NCBI GenBank assembly: GCA_039179915.1
Contig: JBCDEF010000165.1
Span: 1-6,152, forward strand
Length of the DNA: 6,152 bases
Direction of reading: 5' to 3'
From: JANQQZ01 sp039179915
GTDB taxonomy: Bacteria > Planctomycetota > Phycisphaerae > Phycisphaerales > UBA1924
Both the position numbers and the translations under genes were made by a program. This document shows, piece after piece, positions 1-5,423 of this stretch. Positions within the stretch are counted from its first letter, which is position 1. Every line of letters begins with the position of its first letter. The notes below the pieces were generated by a model. That model was not told where the DNA came from. It worked only from the letters and a program-made list of their open reading frames with translations, and did not search any database.

Positions 1-304
1 CGCCGACGTCGGCTGGATCACAGGCCACTCCTACATCATCTACGGCGTCATGGCCAACCGCGTCCCCACGCTCATGTACGAGGGCGCGCCCAACCACCCC
101 GACGCCTCGCGCTTCTGGGACATGGTCGAGCGTCACAAAGTCACGCAGTTTTACACCGCGCCTACCGCCATCCGCGCGTTCATGAAGTGGGGCGATGAGC
201 ATGTCGAGAAGCACGACCTGAGCTCGCTCCAGGTCCTCGGCACTGTCGGCGAACCGATCAACCCCGCCGCGTGGGACTGGTATCGCGCCAAGATCGGTCG
301 AGGA
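1..304 (+). repeat. left arm of an imperfect inverted repeat within acs
   Basis: Positions 1-304 match the reverse complement of 337-640. Aligning codon by codon by hand I count about 25 mismatches in 303 bases (roughly 92% identity) and no indels. The arm is cut off by the window edge, so the repeat probably continues to the left. The 32 bases between the arms (305-336) are acs sequence belonging only to the left copy. Confidence 0.9.
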
Positions 305-412
305 ATCCTGCCCATCGTCGATACGTATTGGCAGACGCCGCGGCCGATCTTGGCCCGGTACCAGTCCCACGCGGCCGGGTTGATCGGCTCGCCGACGGTG
401 CCGAGGACCTGA
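2..412 (+). pseudogene. acs: acetyl-CoA synthetase fragment (left arm), 5' end outside window, broken at about 337
   Basis: This reading frame is open from the left edge. Its genuine acs part runs from position 2 to about 337. It begins at the ADVGWITGH motif, equivalent to residue 329 of the right-hand copy, and continues through GEPINP and IGRG to VDTYWQT. The Trp of that last motif corresponds to the acetate-pocket tryptophan of characterised Acs enzymes. The next residue should be Glu (WQTETGG in the family) but is Pro, and from there to the stop at 410-412 the frame reads antisense acs sequence, giving a meaningless tail (PRPILARYQSHAAG...). The C-terminal domain with the catalytic lysine is absent. 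The N-terminal part would lie to the left of the window. Over the shared 101 residues it differs from the other copy by a single amino acid (Glu for Ala in WGDxHVEK). It could be a real truncated gene or the product of a chimeric join; the latter seems likelier. Confidence 0.8.
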
Positions 413-1623
413 AGACTGCTCAGGTCGTGCTTTTCAACGTGCGCATCGCCCCACTTCATGAACGCGCGGATGGCGGTCGGCGCGGTGTAGAACTGCGTGA
501 CCTTGTGGCGCTCGACCATGTCCCAGAAGCGGGAGGCATCGGGGTGGTTGGGCGCGCCCTCGTACATGAGCGTGGGGACGCGGTTGGCCATCACGCCGTA
601 GATGATGTAGGAGTGGCCGGTGATCCATCCGACGTCGGCGGTGCACCAGTAGAGCTGGCCGGACATGCCTTTCGATGGGCCGTTGTCGCGATTCGGCGAA
701 TCGAGGTCGGGGATGAGGTTGAAGACGTATTTGCTGGTCAGGTACGTATAAACCATGTACCCGCCGGTGGTGTGCTGGATGCCCTTGGGCTTTCCGGTTG
801 AGCCGCTTGTGTAGAGCAGGAAGGCCATGTGCTCGGAGTCGACCGGCTCGCAGGGGCAGTCGGCGGAAGCGGCTGCCATGTCATCATGGTACCAGCTGTC
901 GTTGTCTGACATGGCGACGTCGTTGGCGCACCGCTTGATGACGATGCATGCATCAATCCCGTTACCATCTTTTGCGAGCATGTCGACGGCTTCGTCGACG
1001 TTGGCCTTCAGCGGCACGATCGAGCCGCGACGCCACGCTCCGTCGCAGGTAACGATGACCTTGCTGGACGCATCCGCGACGCGGTCTGCGATGGCCGACG
1101 CGCTGAAACCGCCGAAGATCACGCTGTGCACCGCGCCGATGCGCACGCACGCGAGGGCGGCGATCGCCAGCTCGGGCACCATGCCCATGTAGATCGTGAC
1201 GACGTCGCCCTTATTGACGCCCTTGCTCTTGAGGACATTGGCCAACTTGGCCGTCTCGGCCTGCAACTCGGCGTATGACAAGTGCCGGACTTCGGGCGAA
1301 CCGTTTTCGACCGGCTCGCCCTCCCAGACGATGCCCGTCTGGTTGCCGTAGCCCGCATCGACGTGGCGGTCGACGCAGTTGTAGCAGAGGTTGGTCGTGC
1401 CGCCCACGAACCACTTCGCATCGGGCGCCTCGAATTCGCAGACGCTGGTCCACGGGCTGAACCAGTGCAGCTCGCTCGCGGCTTCGGCCCAGAACGAGTC
1501 CGGATCCTCGATCGAGCGCGTGTACATCGCTTCGTACTCGGCCTTGGACGAGACGAGCCAGCGCGGCGCGCCGACGGCCTCGGCCGAAGGCGGTGCGAAG
1601 AGAGCGGGTGCGTTTGTCGTCAT
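151..1623 (-). CDS. acs: acetyl-CoA synthetase (AMP-forming), N-terminal two thirds, 3' end replaced at the fold-back junction
   Basis: Acs makes acetyl-CoA from acetate, ATP and CoA through an acetyl-AMP intermediate in the cytoplasm. The ATG at 1621-1623 has a GGAG Shine-Dalgarno seven bases upstream. Visible parts: the Acs N-terminal region (residues about 25-115, with WFVGG and the NCVDRH motif), the adenylate-forming core, the P-loop YTSGSTGKPKG at 271-281, ADVGWITGH at 329-337 and GTVGEPINP at 408-416. Ile334/Thr335 and Val410 align with the acetate-pocket residues Val310/Thr311 and Val386 of Salmonella Acs. Genuine sequence ends at about Gly429 (position 337), whereas the family is about 650 residues long. 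Missing are the DTYWQTETGG motif, the hinge and the C-terminal domain with the acetylatable catalytic lysine. Residues 430-490 are antisense readthrough of the opposite arm, ending in a TAA at 151-153. It lies 22 bp after the symporter gene and is probably the last gene of that operon. As written, the product would be inactive. Confidence 0.9.
   Translation of the reverse strand: MTTNAPALFAPPSAEAVGAPRWLVSSKAEYEAMYTRSIEDPDSFWAEAASELHWFSPWTSVCEFEAPDAKWFVGGTTNLCYNCVDRHVDAGYGNQTGIVWEGEPVENGSPEVRHLSYAELQAETAKLANVLKSKGVNKGDVVTIYMGMVPELAIAALACVRIGAVHSVIFGGFSASAIADRVADASSKVIVTCDGAWRRGSIVPLKANVDEAVDMLAKDGNGIDACIVIKRCANDVAMSDNDSWYHDDMAAASADCPCEPVDSEHMAFLLYTSGSTGKPKGIQHTTGGYMVYTYLTSKYVFNLIPDLDSPNRDNGPSKGMSGQLYWCTADVGWITGHSYIIYGVMANRVPTLMYEGAPNHPDASRFWDMVERHKVTQFYTAPTAIRAFMKWGDAHVEKHDLSSLQVLGTVGEPINPAAWDWYRAKIGRGVCQYVSTMGRIPRPILARYQSHAAGLIGSPTVPRTWSELRSCFSTCSSPHFMNARMAVGAV
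337..640 (-). repeat. right arm of the imperfect inverted repeat within acs
   Basis: This is the reverse-complement partner of positions 1-304 and forms codons 329-429 of the right-hand acs. The breakpoint falls at about 337. The G there can belong to either copy, and no longer microhomology is obvious. No transposon ends or target-site duplication are seen at the join. Confidence 0.9.
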
Positions 1624-1630
1624 GATGGTG

Positions 1631-1634
1631 CTCC
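1631..1634 (-). promoter_or_regulatory. ribosome binding site of acs
   Basis: GGAG on the - strand (CTCC on +), seven bases before the ATG at 1623. It supports this start and sits in the 22-bp gap after the symporter stop codon, which fits translation from a shared transcript. Confidence 0.65.
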
Positions 1635-1645
1635 GTGAGCGGTCA

Positions 1646-3574
1646 CTAGAAGTCGTCCTCGGTCGCCGGCGGGAGCTGCATCTCGTGCGCCTCGCCTGCG
1701 CCCTTCGGCACGCGGATGTCCTCGATCAGGTCCTGGATCTCTTGCGGCGGGGGCGGGGTGAGAGCGCTGATCACGATCGCCGCGACGAAGTTCACGAGCA
1801 TACCGATGGACCCGATCCCCTCGGGGCTGATGCCGAAGAACCAGTAGTCGGCCTTGTTCTGGCCCGGTTCCCAGCCGGAGACGATCCCGAGCAACCCGTC
1901 GGCCCACGTGAACTTGAACATCACGATGTAGGTCAGCGTGTAGGCGATGCCGATGAGCATGCCGCCGACGATGCCCTCGCGCGAGGCCCGCTTGCTGAAG
2001 ATGCCGAGCAGGATCGCTGGGAAGAACGTGCTGGCGGCGAGGCCGAAGGCGAGCGCGACGACCTCGGCGACGAAACCGGGCGGGTTGATGCCGAAGTAGC
2101 CGGCGCCGAAGACGCCGACGGCGGCGGCGCCGCGGGCGACCCAGAGCTCCTGCTTCTCGCTGATCTTGGGGTTGATCACGCCCTTGAGCAGGTCGTGGCT
2201 GACGGCGCTGGATATGACCATGAGCAGACCGGCGGCGGTTGAGAGCGCCGCGGCGAGCCCGCCCGCGGCCAGCAACCCGATGACCCAGTTGGGCAGGTTC
2301 GCGATCTGCGGGTTGGCGAGGACCATGATGTCGCGGTCGACATAGAGCTCGTTGTCTGTGTCGGTGGGTGTGTTAATGACGAGGCGCTGGCCGTGCTCGC
2401 CGCGTGCGTCGGGGTCGTCCGCGGGGCCGGCGAATTCGGGGCTGCCGACAAAGGCGGGGCCGCTGAGGTAGTCGACGCGGCCGTCGCCGTTTTTGTCCGT
2501 CCATGCGAGCAGGCCCGTGGTTTCCCACTCGCGGAACCAGCCGGGGATGACCTTGTCGTCTTCGGTTGCGGCCAGCTCGGCGTCGTAGTAGGCGTGCTCG
2601 ACAGTGTGGATGAGATTCATTCGACCGAAGACGCCGACCGCGGGGGCGGCTGTGTAGAGGATCGCGATGAACAGCAGCGCGTAGAATGCGCTCATGCGCG
2701 CATCGCGCACCTTGGGCACGGTGTAGAACCGGATGATCACGTGCGGCAGACCGGCGGTGCCGACCATCAGCGCAACCGTAATCATAAAGATATCAAGACG
2801 CGACTTCGATCCGTCCGTGAAGGCGTTAAAGCCCAGCTCGGTGTTAATCTTGTCCATGGCGTCGAGCAGCGCGATCTTCTTGCCGTCGACGGCGCCGAGC
2901 TCGGCGGCGATCTGGCTGCCGACCTCGCCGCCGAGTTGACCCGCGAACCCGGCCTGCGGCACGGGGTTGCCGGTCAGCAGCAGCGACATGAAGATCGCGG
3001 GGACCATGAACGCGAAGATCAGCACACAGTACTGTGCAACTTGGGTATAGGTGATGCCCTTCATCCCACCGAGCACGGCATAAAAGAACACGATGCCCAT
3101 ACCGATGACCACGCCCCAGTCGATTGGCACCTGCAGAAACTGGCTGAAGACGACGCCCACGCCGCGCATCTGCCCGGCGACGTAAGTGAAGCTGACGCAC
3201 AGGGCGCACAGCACCGCAACGACGCGTGCGAAGTTGCTGTAGCAGCGGTCGCCGATGAAGTCGGGCACGGTAAACCGGCCGAACTTTCGGAGATAGGGCG
3301 CGAGAAGCAGGGCGAGCAGCACATACCCGCCGGTCCAGCCCATGAGGTAGACGCTGCCGTCGTAGCCGCCGAAGGAGATGATGCCGGCCATCGAGATGAA
3401 CGAGGCGGCCGACATCCAGTCGGCGCCGGTCGCCATGCCGTTGGCCAGGGGCGGCACGCCGCCGCCCGCAACATAAAACTCGCCGGCAGAGCCGGCCCGG
3501 CTCCAGACCGCAATCCCGAGATAGATCGCGAACGAGAAGCCGACGATCAGAAAGGTCCAGGCCTGCACATCCAT
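1646..3574 (-). CDS. sodium:solute symporter, large subunit (SSS family, VC_2705-like), probable acetate/carboxylate transporter
   Basis: This 642-residue inner-membrane protein of the sodium:solute symporter family uses the sodium gradient to import a small solute. Hydrophobic segments run from the N-terminus (residues 5-23) to about 588-605. The stretch at 441-461 (AAALSTAAGL...SSAVSHD) closely matches the PutP helix holding Ser340/Thr341 of the sodium site, so Ser445/Thr446 are the likely equivalents. GLPHVIIRFYTVP at 275-287 is another family-typical motif. A hydrophilic insert at about 320-425 separates two membrane segments and contains an EF-hand-like loop, DKNGDGRVD (360-368). The start is supported by a GGGAGGA ribosome site with an 8-base spacer. 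The small subunit ends 4 bp upstream, the pairing typical of VC_2705-type symporters. Acetate is inferred as substrate from the adjacent acs; other short carboxylates are possible. The family call is firm, the substrate is not. Confidence 0.9.
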   Translation of the reverse strand: MDVQAWTFLIVGFSFAIYLGIAVWSRAGSAGEFYVAGGGVPPLANGMATGADWMSAASFISMAGIISFGGYDGSVYLMGWTGGYVLLALLLAPYLRKFGRFTVPDFIGDRCYSNFARVVAVLCALCVSFTYVAGQMRGVGVVFSQFLQVPIDWGVVIGMGIVFFYAVLGGMKGITYTQVAQYCVLIFAFMVPAIFMSLLLTGNPVPQAGFAGQLGGEVGSQIAAELGAVDGKKIALLDAMDKINTELGFNAFTDGSKSRLDIFMITVALMVGTAGLPHVIIRFYTVPKVRDARMSAFYALLFIAILYTAAPAVGVFGRMNLIHTVEHAYYDAELAATEDDKVIPGWFREWETTGLLAWTDKNGDGRVDYLSGPAFVGSPEFAGPADDPDARGEHGQRLVINTPTDTDNELYVDRDIMVLANPQIANLPNWVIGLLAAGGLAAALSTAAGLLMVISSAVSHDLLKGVINPKISEKQELWVARGAAAVGVFGAGYFGINPPGFVAEVVALAFGLAASTFFPAILLGIFSKRASREGIVGGMLIGIAYTLTYIVMFKFTWADGLLGIVSGWEPGQNKADYWFFGISPEGIGSIGMLVNFVAAIVISALTPPPPQEIQDLIEDIRVPKGAGEAHEMQLPPATEDDF

Positions 3575-3578
3575 GGGC

Positions 3579-3866
3579 TCAGTCCTCCCTGAAGCCGAAG
3601 CGGCGGTCGAGCCGATTCATGAGGACCACGTAGACGGCGATCAGCACCACGAAGACATAGATCGCGCCCTGCTGCGAAAACCAGAAGCCGAGCTTGGCCC
3701 CGCCGATGCGGTACTGGTTGAGCACATCCACGAGCAGGATGCCGCAGCCGTAGCTGACGACGAACCATATCCCCAGCAGCACCGCGAGGTAGGTCAGGTT
3801 GATCCGCCAGTACTGCTTGGCGGCGTCCGAGGTTGAAGGTGGTTGCGGCGGCGGTTGGTCGCTCAT
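3579..3866 (-). CDS. sodium:solute symporter small subunit (DUF4212 family)
   Basis: This 95-residue membrane protein has a proline-rich cytoplasmic N-terminus (residues 1-17) and two hydrophobic segments, about 24-46 and 66-84. The order WRINL, then LGFWFSQQGAIYVFV (59-73), then VLMNRLDRRFG is the hallmark of the DUF4212 'symporter small subunit' family, which is encoded next to VC_2705-type large subunits. Its length is normal for the family. It presumably forms a complex with or stabilises the large subunit, comparable in position to YjcH beside ActP, although YjcH belongs to a different family (DUF485). It begins 40 bp after the porin stop codon and ends 4 bp before the large-subunit start. 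The ribosome site is weak: only a GGA about seven bases before the ATG. The exact biochemical role of this family is not settled. Confidence 0.9.
   Translation of the reverse strand: MSDQPPPQPPSTSDAAKQYWRINLTYLAVLLGIWFVVSYGCGILLVDVLNQYRIGGAKLGFWFSQQGAIYVFVVLIAVYVVLMNRLDRRFGFRED
3583..3589 (-). promoter_or_regulatory. ribosome binding site of the large symporter subunit
   Basis: GGGAGGA on the - strand, eight bases before the ATG at 3574. It lies inside the last codons of the small-subunit gene, suggesting that the two subunits are translationally coupled. Confidence 0.7.
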
Positions 3867-3906
3867 GCGATGTCCGATCTGAGGAGTCGTGTGCTGGAAG
3901 CGTGAA

Positions 3907-5178
3907 TCAGAAAATGAACTGGAGCTGGAGTCGGATCGCGGCCTGGTTGCCGGTCGAGGCGAGCAGCCCCGTGGTGGTGCTGGGCCCGAAGCCGATCACG
4001 GTGGTGCCGGCGGTGTCGTCAAAGAAGTACAGCAGGTCGCCGGTGAGCTTGAGCGCGTGTACCAGGGCGTAGTAGTTGACGCCGATCGCGACCTCATTGA
4101 ACGTGTTGTTGCCGTCGGCGCCGCTGTCGGGCAGCAGCGCGGTGTAGCGGCCGACAAGTTCGACGTTCTTGTTGACGAACACGCCGGCCTGCGCGAGGAA
4201 ACCGAAGCTGTTCTCATCGCTGCCGCCGCCGGCCGGATCGATATGCCGACCCACGAACGCGCCGAAGAGGTTGAAGCCGTCGGTCTCGTACGACGCGTCG
4301 GCGGTGTACTGGAAGACGTGGTTGACGTCGGTCCCGAAAAAGGCCTCGGTCGGTCCCTGCCAGTGGGCCGCGACGCCGAGCAGCAGGCCCGGCTCGCGGT
4401 TGTTCAGGCTGGTGATATCGAGGAAGTCGCGGCGGTCGCCGAAGGGCAGGTACTGCAGCCGCGCGGTGACGCCGCCCGATTCGGCCTCGATCTCGGACCC
4501 GCCCCCGGCGAACGGCGTGTTGAGCGTGCGCAGGCCGTCGGAGTAGGCCAGCGCAAGCTGCAGCGGCCCCTCGGTGTACGTCGCCTGCACGCCCTGCGAG
4601 TAGATCGAGGCGTAGATCTGCGAGAGCGTCGACCGCTCGACCGGCTGGATGAACCGCTCGCTGATGAGCCATTCGCGGAAGAACGGCAGCTTGAACTGGC
4701 CCGCCTGCACCGCAAAGCCGCCGCCGAGGTCCTGCTTGATCCACGCGTCGAGGATCGACAGCCGTCCGTTGCTGCCGGTGAACGGCAGGAGCAGGAAGGT
4801 CGTGCCCTCGCGGAGCCGGCCCGAGAAGATCAGCCGCACGCGCTCGAGCTGGAAGCCGCTCTCGAAGTCATCGGTCGGAGTGCCGGCGTCGTTGTCGTTG
4901 AAGTTGGCGTAGTAGCGGATCTGGGCGTAGCCGCCGAGGTTCAGCCGCTGCTGGCCGTCGTCGCTGGCAAGGAAGAAGCGGCCGTCATAGCCGGCGAGCG
5001 GGTTGCCGATCTGCTGGGCCTCGGCGATCAGGGCGGCCTGGCCGTCGGCGTCCTGGATCATCTCGCGGCTGGCGTCATCGAGCCATGGGTCGGCCGGCTG
5101 TGCTTCGGCGCAAAGCGCCGCCAGCCCTCCCAGCCCGCACCCCGCGATCGCCACAGCCGCCCGCACCCGCACCCCCAT
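3907..5178 (-). CDS. outer-membrane porin, phosphate-selective porin O/P (OprP/OprO) family
   Basis: This 423-residue outer-membrane beta-barrel protein would let small, probably anionic, solutes cross the outer membrane. The ATG at 5176-5178 starts a good signal peptide: MGVRVR, a hydrophobic core, and an AEA cleavage site at 24-26. An AGGGA precedes the ATG, with a rather short 4-base spacer. The mature protein opens with a short helical segment (about 31-57). Alternating beta-strand patterns run from about residue 78 (LNLGGYAQIRYY) to the end, which is the classic porin terminus LQLQFIF with a final Phe. Features typical of the O/P porins include GFQLERVRLIFSGRL (108-122) and GQFKLPFFREW (160-170). 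It is the first gene of the apparent operon with the symporter and acs, so acetate or another carboxylate may be the solute rather than phosphate. No pho-type regulation was seen. The family is fairly sure, the substrate is inferred. Confidence 0.82.
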   Translation of the reverse strand: MGVRVRAAVAIAGCGLGGLAALCAEAQPADPWLDDASREMIQDADGQAALIAEAQQIGNPLAGYDGRFFLASDDGQQRLNLGGYAQIRYYANFNDNDAGTPTDDFESGFQLERVRLIFSGRLREGTTFLLLPFTGSNGRLSILDAWIKQDLGGGFAVQAGQFKLPFFREWLISERFIQPVERSTLSQIYASIYSQGVQATYTEGPLQLALAYSDGLRTLNTPFAGGGSEIEAESGGVTARLQYLPFGDRRDFLDITSLNNREPGLLLGVAAHWQGPTEAFFGTDVNHVFQYTADASYETDGFNLFGAFVGRHIDPAGGGSDENSFGFLAQAGVFVNKNVELVGRYTALLPDSGADGNNTFNEVAIGVNYYALVHALKLTGDLLYFFDDTAGTTVIGFGPSTTTGLLASTGNQAAIRLQLQFIF

Positions 5179-5182
5179 CTGG

Positions 5183-5187
5183 TCCCT
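5183..5187 (-). promoter_or_regulatory. ribosome binding site that favours the porin start at 5178
   Basis: AGGGA on the - strand, four bases before the ATG at 5178. The frame is open up to 5316, but the ATGs at 5316 and 5226 would place 46 or 16 extra polar residues before the signal peptide, and no Shine-Dalgarno is evident at 5226. Confidence 0.5.
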
Positions 5188-5202
5188 TTCGTCGCACCGA
5201 GC

Positions 5203-5216
5203 CGGGTTAATACCCG
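5203..5216. repeat. short inverted repeat in the porin leader
   Basis: CGGGT-TAAT-ACCCG is a perfect 5-bp inverted repeat, 25 bp upstream of the porin start. It would form only a small hairpin in the leader RNA, or it could be a protein site. It is short enough to be chance. Confidence 0.3.
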
Positions 5217-5238
5217 CTCTTTGCATATCTTGATAGAA

Positions 5239-5265
5239 AGATCGGATTGGGAGTGTGACCGATCT
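5239..5265. promoter_or_regulatory. candidate operator: AGATCGG-N13-CCGATCT
   Basis: A perfect 7-bp inverted repeat has half-sites starting 20 bp apart (5239-5245 and 5259-5265), close to two turns of the helix, as expected for a dimeric regulator on one face of the DNA. It sits in the divergent intergenic region, 60-87 bp upstream of the porin start. No specific regulator family is recognised and no regulator gene is in the window. Chance cannot be excluded. Confidence 0.3.
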
Positions 5266-5339
5266 CGCCGCTGCATGCAAGCGGGCACAGCGGCCAAGGC
5301 CAAAGACACCCCCCAAAACAGGTCAGCTTTCCGATCACC

Positions 5340-5369
5340 TTGCAACCGCGACCCAAACTTTGGTAATCT
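5340..5369 (+). promoter_or_regulatory. possible sigma-70-type promoter for the secreted dockerin-like protein gene
   Basis: TTGCAA (5340-5345) and TAATCT (5364-5369) are separated by 18 bp. A TG just before the second box (5361-5362) would make it an extended -10. Both hexamers are imperfect. Transcription would begin near 5376, giving a leader of about 48 bases. No convincing promoter was found on the - strand for the porin operon. Confidence 0.3.
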
Positions 5370-5411
5370 GGAGAGCAAACCGTTTCGGCCGCGGCGACAC
5401 ACTCATGATGC

Positions 5412-5416
5412 GGAGG
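5412..5416 (+). promoter_or_regulatory. ribosome binding site of the secreted dockerin-like protein gene
   Basis: GGAGG lies seven bases before the ATG at 5424. This is the strongest Shine-Dalgarno in the window and it fixes the start. The two ATGs just upstream (5405 and 5408) are in another frame. Confidence 0.75.
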
Positions 5417-5423
5417 TCATCAT

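Noticed and set aside
1..640. The inverted repeat as a transposon, integron or invertible promoter
   Set aside because: Both arms are plain acs coding sequence. There is no transposase, recombinase, terminal repeat or target duplication, and the divergence is at synonymous sites as in a gene.
2393..3592. A 399-codon open frame on the + strand opposite the symporter
   Set aside because: It is antisense to a well-recognised symporter, rich in Asp, His, Gly and Ala with no motif; a GC-driven shadow. The same applies to the + strand frame at 1391-2242.
3867..3906. A terminator or promoter in the 40-bp gap between porin and small-subunit genes
   Set aside because: No stem followed by T residues and no recognisable promoter boxes were seen on the - strand, so the genes are treated as one transcript.
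5265..5310. A sigma-54 promoter (GG/GC at -24/-12) upstream of the porin on the - strand
   Set aside because: A TTGCAT is present at 5275-5280, but no GG doublet lies at the required distance upstream of it.
5179..5316. Longer porin with a start at 5316 or 5226
   Set aside because: These starts would put extra polar residues before the signal peptide, while the ATG at 5178 directly begins a normal signal sequence and has an AGGGA upstream.
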